Origin: Bacteroidales bacterium UBA6267
Lineage (GTDB): Bacteria > Bacteroidota > Bacteroidia > Bacteroidales > UBA1556
Direction of reading: 5' to 3'
NCBI GenBank assembly: GCA_002440745.1
Contig: DJVB01000019.1
Location: 1 to 64,000 of the forward strand
Length of the DNA stretch: 64,000 nt
Position numbers and translations under genes: made by a program. Within the stretch, counting starts at the first letter, position 1. Each line of letters opens with the position of its first letter. A model generated the notes under the pieces. It had not been told where the DNA came from, ran no database searches, and was given only the letters and a program-made list of their open reading frames with translations. Positions 55,490-62,409 of this stretch are shown piece after piece.

Positions 55490-56179
55490 TTAATTTTTTT
55501 CAATAGTACGATATGCCTGATTCGGATGCTTTATCATTTCAGGGTATAAATACCTCATTTCTTTATTCTTGATTAATGGTAAAAGAAATTTACGACGAAT
55601 GTAATTCTCCCTTTTGTCAAGCAAAGTTGCGATTTCAATCAATTTATAAGCTCTCAACGTACATAATTCCTTTATAATTCCATTAAGTATCTCTGGATTA
55701 TTTTCTCTTAACTTGATGCCTGATACTTTGTCTCTGAGTAAATTGGGGAGTTCTTTTAAAAGATTTTCTTTTGTATCAATGTCGCCATGTGCACTAAGCA
55801 CATCACCATGTGCACTAAGCACTTCACCATGTGCACTAAGCACATTACCATGTGCACTAACAGTATCACCATGCGCACTTACTATATTAACAAGCATACT
55901 ACCGGCTATGTAATAAGTTGCTTTTCCCTTCCCTTTAGAAGTTAAAAGAGCCTGATCTTTTAACTCCCTCAAATCGGCACTGGCTTTCAATGTATCACAA
56001 TCAGCCATCTGACGATAAGTTAGATTGTCAATTGCACCTACTTCTCTAACAAATAACAAAGCTTGTTTTTGAGTATCATTAAGTTCAAAAGATTCAAAAG
56101 TTTTAAGCCATTTCAAATCATCTTCGCCTAAAAAATGATGTAATAGCAAACGAGAAGTAAATTCATTGTTTTCCTTGCA
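55490..56179 (-). pseudogene. C-terminal fragment of an AAA_4/AlbA_2 (RecG-like) ATP-binding regulator
   Basis: The open frame runs from a stop at 56180 and has no ATG at its start; the first residues (LLLHHFLGEDDLKWLKTFESF) match the C-terminal winged-helix part of AAA_4 ATP-binding proteins (AREVGAIDN- and RQMADCDT-like motifs follow). The AlbA_2 and ATPase domains are missing, so this is a 5'-truncated gene. TTG at 56149 could still start a 219-residue product. Residues about 94-128 are a five-fold heptapeptide repeat. Such genes commonly sit beside hsdR, as here. Confidence 0.7.
55785..55889. repeat. 21-bp in-frame tandem repeat (5 units)
   Basis: CCATGTGCACTAAGCACATCA-type units begin at 55785, 55806, 55827, 55848 and 55869. 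Read on the minus strand they encode five heptads of the form SAHGxxV in the AAA_4-protein fragment. Similar short histidine-containing repeats occur at this position in related proteins. Confidence 0.9.
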
Positions 56180-56329
56180 TTAATTGTAATTTTCCAATCA
56201 AAATTTCAATTCTCATAAGTAACAAATTAGTGGTATAGTAAGAGATAATTTCGAGAATAAGTTGGGGCGGGAGATTTGCGCAAGAAAAAGCTCAACTCAC
56301 TTCACCTCTCCTATCTAAACTCTGATTTT

Positions 56330-56460
56330 CATTTCTAATCCTTTGGGTTTATATCTTCTTAAAGCTTTGGTTTTAAGGTGGTTGGAGGATGGTTGAGAGG
56401 ATGAAATCTGGGATTTTTAATATGCAAATCTAATATCTAAATATCTATGGAACTTTTTAT
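56330..56460 (-). repeat. Degenerate copy F of the dispersed repeat
   Basis: On the minus strand TAGATTTG (56432-56425) is a TAnnTTTG box, followed further down by TTAAAACCAAAGCTTTAAGAAG, which resembles the leader of copy E (AAAAACCAAAGCTATGGAGAAG). The GGGGG block is not conserved. It lies in the 455-nt gap 56180-56634, where I see no gene. Confidence 0.35.
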
Positions 56461-56634
56461 CTCATAAAAATCAAATGTCGGTAGGTTTGAGTTTAGTTCT
56501 ATGGTTTAACAGAAAGTATCCGATAAAGTTTGTAAAAATTCATAGGTTTGACGAAACGGGGAGTAAACAGCTTTCCGAAATTTTTAGGAAAAATTGGGGT
56601 TGCTCAAAAAGATGGCATTTAATAGGTCACTTAA

Positions 56635-57261
56635 TCAGATATTATTAGCGGAGTTGTCAATCTGATTGTGATTTTCCTTAAATATTTTTATAATTTTATC
56701 AACCCACTCTTCTCGTTCATTTTTAAAACGTGGTAATGGATGATAATAAGCGAATTCAAAACTATTCTTTCTCAGTCCAATCGGATTAACTGACCCAACT
56801 CTTTCAATAGCCATTTTTGCTAATTTGAATAAGTATTTATTTACACCCCAAGCAAAAATCACTGGCACATTTTGTACAAATAAATCTTGAAAATCATCGT
56901 TTCTTTCCATGTCGAATATTGAATGTGATATTTTCTTTGTGTTCAATTCTTCAATCTTCTTATAGAACACAGAACTTTTTGCTTCTCTTAGATCTGATAA
57001 ATTTAAAATTCGTGCAAAATCAAAACCACATTCATTCATAATTTTCATAATTTGGTCTTGTGTTTTATCAGGAATTGCTTCTGTTTCGATAAAGCTGTTT
57101 TCATTTCCATCAAATGGTCTTGAAGAACCAGGGTTCATCATAACTACCATTAAATCAGGAATTTTTCGATTAGTGTCATTCCTAATTATATTTAAAAACT
57201 TACGAAAATTATATCCAGCCTTTTGATAGAATAACCCAGTAATTTTAAAATTTTCTCTCAT
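56635..57261 (-). CDS. DUF1643-like protein
   Basis: This 208-residue cytosolic protein has LMVVMMNPGSSRP near residue 40, then PDKTQDQIMKIMNECGF and ARILNLSDLREAKS, VPVIFAWGVNKYLF and FAYYHPLPRFKNE. These match the layout of DUF1643 (MLNPSTA, VVNLF, AWG and HPL motifs), a nucleotide- or base-processing-like fold of unknown activity often found in mobile and defence regions. It begins 7 nt after the terminator of the small Gly/Ser/Lys protein, so it probably depends on read-through or an internal promoter. Confidence 0.6.
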   Translation of the reverse strand: MRENFKITGLFYQKAGYNFRKFLNIIRNDTNRKIPDLMVVMMNPGSSRPFDGNENSFIETEAIPDKTQDQIMKIMNECGFDFARILNLSDLREAKSSVFYKKIEELNTKKISHSIFDMERNDDFQDLFVQNVPVIFAWGVNKYLFKLAKMAIERVGSVNPIGLRKNSFEFAYYHPLPRFKNEREEWVDKIIKIFKENHNQIDNSANNI

Positions 57262-57274
57262 TAGTAGAATAATA

Positions 57275-57311
57275 AAAGTACGGATCGGACAATTCAGCCT
57301 ATCCGTACTTT
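57275..57311 (-). terminator. Terminator after the small Gly/Ser/Lys protein
   Basis: AAAGTACGGAT (57275-57285) pairs perfectly with ATCCGTACTTT (57301-57311). On the minus strand the stem is followed by TTATTATTC after further Ts. It lies 13 nt after the stop of the small gene and just before the ATG of the DUF1643-like gene. Confidence 0.75.
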
Positions 57312-57324
57312 ATCATCAAATTTG

Positions 57325-57486
57325 TTACTTTTTACCGCCTCCTTTTGAACCCCCACCTGATTTTCCCCCACTAGAAGACTTACCACTGCTTGATGAATTG
57401 TTACTCCTTCCTCCACCGGATTTTCCACCAGTTGTTGAAGGCCAGCCTCCTGCATTTCCTTGTCCTGATTGACCTGTTTTACCCAT
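57325..57486 (-). CDS. Small Gly/Ser/Lys-rich protein (53 aa)
   Basis: The product starts MGKTGQSGQGNAGGWPSTTG and ends in Gly/Ser/Lys runs (SSSSGKSSSGGKSGGG, KGGGKK). It is basic and probably unstructured. A clean ATG and stop, a strong terminator directly after it and the ordered N-terminus argue for a real gene although it is short. I believe similar peptides exist in other Bacteroidota, but I cannot verify this. It could be a nucleic-acid-binding peptide or an antitoxin or toxin-like partner; there is no evidence for either. Confidence 0.6.
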   Translation of the reverse strand: MGKTGQSGQGNAGGWPSTTGGKSGGGRSNNSSSSGKSSSGGKSGGGSKGGGKK

Positions 57487-57510
57487 AATAATTAGTTTTA
57501 AAATTAATAC

Positions 57511-57570
57511 CTACTTCTGTTTAAAGTCTTTCTTCGGTTTATTCAGACTATATATTTTTAAAATGCTCAT
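57511..57570 (-). CDS. Possible micro-ORF (19 aa)
   Basis: ATG at 57570 to TAG at 57511 encodes MSILKIYSLNKPKKDFKQK, ending 24 nt before the small Gly/Ser/Lys gene. It may be a leader peptide or a second tiny protein, or only chance. Its basic C-terminus and position are the only support. Confidence 0.25.
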   Translation of the reverse strand: MSILKIYSLNKPKKDFKQK

Positions 57571-57585
57571 TGTTGAGCGCTTATT

Positions 57586-57676
57586 GCAGTGGCGGATTTC
57601 GGAGCACAAAACTGTCAATTTACATCCCGAAAGCTTTCGGGATTGATTCGAGCTGTGCTGCTCGAATACCCACTGC
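57586..57676. other. Palindrome-rich structured segment
   Basis: GCAGTGG (57586-57592) pairs with CCACTGC (57670-57676) and encloses two further perfect stems: the 20-nt palindrome ATCCCGAAAGCTTTCGGGAT (57624-57643) and ATTCGAGC (57646-57653) with GCTCGAAT (57660-57667). This would fold as a three-way junction. It lies in the 364-nt gap 57487-57850. It may be an RNA element, a REP-like sequence or a recombination site; it is not a standard attC. Confidence 0.6.
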
Positions 57677-57741
57677 ACCTACATTTAACTATACCGCGTA
57701 TTGGCAGCTGGTGTTCATTCATATCCGTCTGTTTGGTATTT

Positions 57742-57849
57742 TGTTTCATTTATCAAGGACATTTTGTCTTTGATTTTGTCCTCGACAAATACTATATCAC
57801 CTATGTTTCATTTATCAAGGACATCTTGTCTTCGATATTGTCCTTGATA
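57742..57849. repeat. 46-bp direct repeat forming tandem hairpins
   Basis: Copies at 57742-57787 and 57804-57849 differ at about five positions. The second folds as TATCAAGGACA (57813-57823) with TGTCCTTGATA (57839-57849), a perfect 11-bp stem; the first has a shorter stem. They start one base after the stop of the deaminase-fusion gene and may be its terminator or 3' stabiliser, but no T-run follows. Confidence 0.7.
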
Positions 57850-57850
57850 T

Positions 57851-59347
57851 CTAATTTATAATTCTATACTTAATCCATCTATTTTCACCTACTTTTTCTA
57901 ATAATCCTTTATCAAATAGTTTGGCTATACGTCTTTGAGCTGTTTTATCCGTTAACCCGAAATGGCTAGCATACTCTTTCACAGAAACTAACTCATTCTG
58001 TTGAATAAAGAATAAACCTTCTCTATCTTCCGGAGTTAAATCTTTAGAACTAACTCCTTTTAATTCTGGTATCAATGAAGAGTCTCTAACAAAGACAATT
58101 TCTAAAATATTTCCTATTAAATTGAAAGTTGGCAATGGGAAACCACTATCGGGCAGTCGCTTCATATTTCGCAAACCAATTCCTCTTGCTTCGGCTAGCC
58201 CCATTCGGTTATAGACAAACATAACCTTTGGATTTCGGCTAATGGATGGCAAATCCATCGTTCGAATATCATCAATGGTTAATGGTGGCATAGGAATACC
58301 CGGACTTCTTACTATAATCTTCTCAGAACCAATATATAAGTAGTTTGTCGCTTCGGTAATAGTATAATCTCTATGAATAATAGCGTTAGCTACTACTTCT
58401 CTCAACACTTCAATTGGGAAATCGGAAACTATTTCTCGTTTTGCTGAACTTCTGTCAATAGTAAGTTTTAGCCCTTTATCTTTAATAAATTTCATTATCC
58501 TTGGCAATTGCGTTGCCACAGGACCACCAAAGTCTTCTATCTCAGCTTTACCATTTCCATAATCTAGCTCTATTTTGAAAATAGTGTGTGAAAGTGTATC
58601 GTCTGCATATTCGCCAAACAACATCAATCCTAATTTTGTTGGTATAATTGTTTCGCCATCTTTTGTAGCTAATTCAAAAGACAAAGCCCAATCGTTGAAT
58701 GCTTGAGAAGGATAAGTAAATGTAGCCCGTGAATTTTTTATAAATTCATCAATTGCAGTTTTAGAAAATTGAGAAATAGTAGTGTTAATTGCGGCTTGTT
58801 TCAGATATGCAATCGGTTTTTCCTCTCTTTCTTGTTGTATGATTAATTTTTGAGCTTCTTTGTATTTAATAAATTTAGCAAGGCTTAACCGAATTTTTTC
58901 AGCTAAATCAAAATGAAAATCTTCTACAATAATGCCTTTTGAAATCAATTCATTAGCTCCTTCATTCTCTATATCAATATCTGGGTCACGGATTCCAATA
59001 TAAACTTTTGCAAGTCTTGCTTTATAAATATGCGTAGCACAACCTCTCTTTGGTGGTTTGCGAACCTTATCGATACAAGGTTCTAAAGTGACGTATAAAT
59101 GACAACCTTTCAAATTTTCTGACTTTAGTTTTCTTTCAATCAGGGTAAATTCACAGTGTTCACCAATTCGTAATTCACCTCTATGTGATGCAGCCAATAT
59201 CTTTCCATCTGATGTTGTAAGTATTGCTCCTACTAATGGGTCTGGTTTATGGTCGTGCTCAGGAATTGAAAAAAGACTTTCCTGATAAGCCATTTCCATT
59301 AACTCTTTAGGACTGTATTTTTTCTTTTTATCGTATTCTATTGCCAT
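57851..59347 (-). CDS. Cytidine deaminase-like / RecG-like ATP-binding / winged-helix fusion
   Basis: In this 498-residue protein, residues about 10-150 form a RibD/dCMP-type deaminase domain. It has PDPLVGAILTTSDGKILA, GEHCEFTLIE (His and Glu of the HxE site), and LEPCIDKVRKPPKRGCA (PC...C zinc ligands, with an unusually long 11-residue gap between the cysteines). About 150-300 is a linker with a helical start. About 300-440 resemble the ATP-binding part of AAA_4/RecG-like regulators (VLREVVANAIIHRDYTITE, LPSISRNPKVMFVYNRMG, EARGIGLRNMKRL). About 440-498 is a winged helix (VSVKEYASHFGLTDKTAQRR). The catalytic zinc residues look intact. Its upstream region contains repeat copy D. A role in phage defence or nucleotide sensing is inference from the island and the domains. 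Confidence 0.75.
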   Translation of the reverse strand: MAIEYDKKKKYSPKELMEMAYQESLFSIPEHDHKPDPLVGAILTTSDGKILAASHRGELRIGEHCEFTLIERKLKSENLKGCHLYVTLEPCIDKVRKPPKRGCATHIYKARLAKVYIGIRDPDIDIENEGANELISKGIIVEDFHFDLAEKIRLSLAKFIKYKEAQKLIIQQEREEKPIAYLKQAAINTTISQFSKTAIDEFIKNSRATFTYPSQAFNDWALSFELATKDGETIIPTKLGLMLFGEYADDTLSHTIFKIELDYGNGKAEIEDFGGPVATQLPRIMKFIKDKGLKLTIDRSSAKREIVSDFPIEVLREVVANAIIHRDYTITEATNYLYIGSEKIIVRSPGIPMPPLTIDDIRTMDLPSISRNPKVMFVYNRMGLAEARGIGLRNMKRLPDSGFPLPTFNLIGNILEIVFVRDSSLIPELKGVSSKDLTPEDREGLFFIQQNELVSVKEYASHFGLTDKTAQRRIAKLFDKGLLEKVGENRWIKYRIIN

Positions 59348-59522
59348 TATAATTTAAATTTTCTGTTGCAAAAAATAATCTTCATCAAGATATGTTCTTA
59401 GTAATACTTTTCAAAGTATTTTGTCTTTTTTATCTGTTATATCATTATTATCGTTTTCATAACGGTCTGTTGTTAGGCTCTTTACACTGACGACTAACCA
59501 GTGTATATCCCCCATCCGTCGA

Positions 59523-59702
59523 TTACCTCGTCTTTAGTCTAAGGTTTATAAATTCCGTTAATTCCCTGTATTTTAACAATATATCTGCTCTATTGATTTT
59601 CTCCATAGTTTTGTCTTTAAGTCGATTGCGTGATTATTTAGACCAGCAAATATAGGATTTATTTAAATATCAAGATTTATTTTGAGGGGGATGGGGAAGA
59701 TT
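59523..59702 (-). repeat. Dispersed promoter-bearing repeat, copy D, with leader ORF
   Basis: The core 59597-59702 is closely related to copies C and E (ACCAGCAAATATAGGATTTA, TTTTGAGGGGGATGGGGAAG). TATATTTG is at 59654-59647 on the minus strand. A leader ORF runs from the ATG at 59606 to the stop at 59523 (27 codons, MEKINRADILLKYREL). The copy lies in the 500-nt gap 59348-59847; the stretches on either side are AT-rich and empty as far as I can see. Confidence 0.7.
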
Positions 59703-59847
59703 TTATATCCGTTTTGTACTTACATTTTACAAGTGAGACCTTAAATCAAATATTTCCATTGTTTATTACTTAAAGGAAAAATTTGATGTTACAAATTCTT
59801 CATTTAACTAAACGCTTATAACATGTTGAAAGACAATAAAAATAGCT

Positions 59848-61350
59848 TTAAAATTTGCTAACCTTATTTATCATTTTTTGAGTCCACTCAAATTCTTTAT
59901 TTAAATAATTTCTTATTAAAACCCATTCTTTCTGGTTAGTTACCTTATCAAGGTTAATATATTCTTTTTCAAGCACTTCTCGATAGTTCATTAAACTGTT
60001 TTTTGCCTCCTCATATTTTTGTAACCTGATAAAAACAATCGCTTCTTGTTTTGATAGATTTATTGTTGGATATATACTGAGTTGCTTTGCTTTGGCAATT
60101 AGTTTTAATGCTTCAAGGTTTTTTTCTTCTGTATCAAACATATAAAGAGTTGTCATTGCCAGTATAATGTAATCTTCCTCAGTGGCAATGTTCGATTTTA
60201 TATTTCTTTCGGCTAATATTTTAGCTGTAGTAAAGTGTTGATTGTTAAATTCTATAGCTGCATTAAAAGTGTTTATAAAGGAAATCTTTTTATCGTAATT
60301 CTTATCAATAAACTCTATGGGCTGACCAATTGCCTTAATTCTAAAGTCAATAGCAGGATGGGAACCCTCGTCTGATATTGCTAAATAATTTCCCGTAATG
60401 ATACTATAATCTTTAATCTTACTCAAAGCCGATGATAATGCAGTTGGATTTACATTTATAAACTTTAATAGTTCTATTGCACAATTATCCGCCTCAAGTT
60501 CCTGTTCACGGGAGAATTGTAACCCAAACCTTTGATTTATAGATTCTGCAATGCTATAAGAAAGAATTGCTGTACTCATCGTTAAAGCTCCTGGTGTATA
60601 ATACTGATTATTAGAAGCCATATAGATGTCTGCTGCTGCTGCAACTCCTGTAGCAACTGCCGCCCAAAATTCAGCCCTCTTTTGCCTTTCAACCGCTTTA
60701 TTTATATTTATTATGGAATGGTCAAGAATAAAATGTGATACTTCATGAGCCAATATGCTGATTAATTCTTCTTCAGAATTTATTGTTGAAAGTAAACCAG
60801 TGGTAATAAACAAAGAACCATTAGCAAATATAAACGAATTTGGTGTTAAATCCTTAATAATATGTATATTAAGACCGCCAGGCCTGCTATCATCAAGTCT
60901 ATCAGGATATATTTTGTAAACTAATGAATAAAGGTAACTTTCAAGGTAACTATCTTCAAACAATAGATTATTATTCTTCATATAAAAAATATATTCAAGA
61001 GCCTCATCCTCAATTTCTTTACGAAGTTTATATTGAATACCATTCTTCAAAGCATTTTCATATACACCTCCTCTTATACCTTGAAGTTGCCAAAACTCTT
61101 TAAGATTTGATGGAGTAAAAGTGATTCTATCCAATACATTTAAACTAATGTACTCTTTGATTCCATCAAATGAAATCTCCACTTTATTACTACCGTATTC
61201 ATCTTCAGTAAATGAATGAAGGACTATTTCCTTTCCTTCAACAAGGTCGGGTGATATTTTTTTGTTAACGACACCTTTATATTCTAATACTATTTGAGCA
61301 TTGATTAAGAATGGCAGTCCAATTAAAAATAGTAAAAATGCTTTTTTCAT
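59848..61350 (-). CDS. M48-family zinc metalloprotease (BepA-like, exported)
   Basis: This 500-residue protein has a signal peptide (MKKAFLLFLIGLPFLINAQ). The M48 peptidase domain has NIHIIKDLTPNSFIFANGSL, the zinc site ILAHEVSHFILDH (HExxH), a hydrophobic stretch (FWAAVATGVAAAADIYMA) and SREQELEADNCAIELL (third zinc ligand). The C-terminal part is helical and TPR-like. It is probably a periplasmic or membrane-bound chaperone-protease. Its link to the neighbouring defence genes is positional only. Repeat copy E lies upstream. Confidence 0.88.
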   Translation of the reverse strand: MKKAFLLFLIGLPFLINAQIVLEYKGVVNKKISPDLVEGKEIVLHSFTEDEYGSNKVEISFDGIKEYISLNVLDRITFTPSNLKEFWQLQGIRGGVYENALKNGIQYKLRKEIEDEALEYIFYMKNNNLLFEDSYLESYLYSLVYKIYPDRLDDSRPGGLNIHIIKDLTPNSFIFANGSLFITTGLLSTINSEEELISILAHEVSHFILDHSIININKAVERQKRAEFWAAVATGVAAAADIYMASNNQYYTPGALTMSTAILSYSIAESINQRFGLQFSREQELEADNCAIELLKFINVNPTALSSALSKIKDYSIITGNYLAISDEGSHPAIDFRIKAIGQPIEFIDKNYDKKISFINTFNAAIEFNNQHFTTAKILAERNIKSNIATEEDYIILAMTTLYMFDTEEKNLEALKLIAKAKQLSIYPTINLSKQEAIVFIRLQKYEEAKNSLMNYREVLEKEYINLDKVTNQKEWVLIRNYLNKEFEWTQKMINKVSKF

Positions 61351-61471
61351 ACTTATAAATTTAAAGATCAACATGTTATTTAATTTCTATATTGATAATT
61401 TGAATAATACCCAAATAATTCATCTTTTGCAGTACAACCTCGATAAAAAAATAGTTTGATTTAGCGTAAAG

Positions 61472-61645
61472 TTAATCTGAAAACTCATCAAATACCCTCA
61501 CTTCGCTAATCCCGATTCCGTTTCTATTCCTTTGTAGATATTTCTTCTCCATAGCTTTGGTTTTTAGTCGTTTGTGTAATTATTTAGACCAGCAAATATA
61601 GCATTTATTTAAATAGCAAGATTTTGTTTTGAGGGGGATGGGGTC
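61472..61645 (-). repeat. Dispersed promoter-bearing repeat, copy E, with leader ORF
   Basis: The core 61541-61645 is the best match to copy D over about 100 bases (TTATTTAGACCAGCAAATAT, TTTTGAGGGGGATGGGG). TATATTTG is at 61600-61593 on the minus strand. A leader ORF runs from the ATG at 61552 to the stop at 61472 (26 codons, MEKKYLQRNRNGIGISE). It accounts for most of the 328-nt gap 61351-61678. Confidence 0.7.
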
Positions 61646-61678
61646 AAGATGCTTTCGAATGTGAAGTGCATATTTTTT

Positions 61679-62407
61679 CTAATAATCCCATTCTCCGTGA
61701 CTTACTGGTAATTTGTTTAGTTCTGCTTTATAAAACTTCCAGGGCGGAATATATTTATCCATCAAAGCCATAAATCTCTCATTGTGATGTCTCTCAATTA
61801 AATGAATCATTTCATGTACAATGATGTATTCTAAACAATGAATCGGTTTTTTTGCTAATTCCAGATTTATCCAAATTCGTTTTTTTTCAATATTGCAAGT
61901 TCCCCATTTTGTCTTCATCTGTTTTACTTGCCATTCGGAAACTTCCACACCAATTTTCTGTTCCCACTTTTGAATGATTTCTGGAATAAGCTTTTTTAAC
62001 TCTACACGATACCATTCATTGATAGCAATTTGCTTTTGTTCAATAGTACTGTTTGGTCTGATAAATAAATCAATATACGTTTTTGTTTTTATCTCCACTT
62101 TGGCTGGAGCTTCCTGTTCTATTATTCTCAGTAAAAACCGTTTGCCTTGAAAGTAGTGGCTTTCTCGCTGTTTAAACTCTCTTTGGGATAGTCTTTCCTG
62201 ACTATTAAAATGTCTCTGATGTTTGCGAATCCAAGCTATTTTAGAAATAGCAAATAACCTTACAGTTTCGTCATTCACGTTTAAGGGTATTGCAATGCGA
62301 ACCCTACCCGTTGGCGGATAAACTGCTAAATGCATATTCTTGATGTCTTTTCGAACTACATCAATGGATAAATTTGAAGTAATATGTAAAACTTTAACTT
62401 CTTCCAT
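61679..62407 (-). CDS. YgjP-like (DUF45) metallopeptidase of a type I restriction locus
   Basis: This 242-residue protein has the DUF45 signature: MHLAVYPPTGRVRIAIPL near residue 26, KTKWGTCNIEKKRIWINLELAKKP, and the zinc site YIIVHEMIHLIERHHNERF (HExxH with a downstream His). Such proteins are frequent companions of hsdR and are predicted peptidases without a known substrate. Its ATG is 2 nt after the hsdR stop, so the two are in one operon. Confidence 0.9.
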   Translation of the reverse strand: MEEVKVLHITSNLSIDVVRKDIKNMHLAVYPPTGRVRIAIPLNVNDETVRLFAISKIAWIRKHQRHFNSQERLSQREFKQRESHYFQGKRFLLRIIEQEAPAKVEIKTKTYIDLFIRPNSTIEQKQIAINEWYRVELKKLIPEIIQKWEQKIGVEVSEWQVKQMKTKWGTCNIEKKRIWINLELAKKPIHCLEYIIVHEMIHLIERHHNERFMALMDKYIPPWKFYKAELNKLPVSHGEWDY

Positions 62408-62409
62408 TT

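Noticed and set aside
9101..55889. CRISPR array at the tandem repeats (9101-9256 or 55785-55889)
   Set aside because: Units are directly adjacent with no unique spacers, and no cas genes are seen.
57570..57690. Integron attC site
   Set aside because: GTT-type and AAC-type core-like heptamers flank the palindromes, but in the reverse order to a real attC (RYYYAAC ... GTTRRRY), and there is no integrase or cassette array.
57570..57861. Plus-strand frames of 67 and 90 codons
   Set aside because: They run through the palindromes and the hairpin repeats and then into the end of the minus-strand deaminase-fusion gene.
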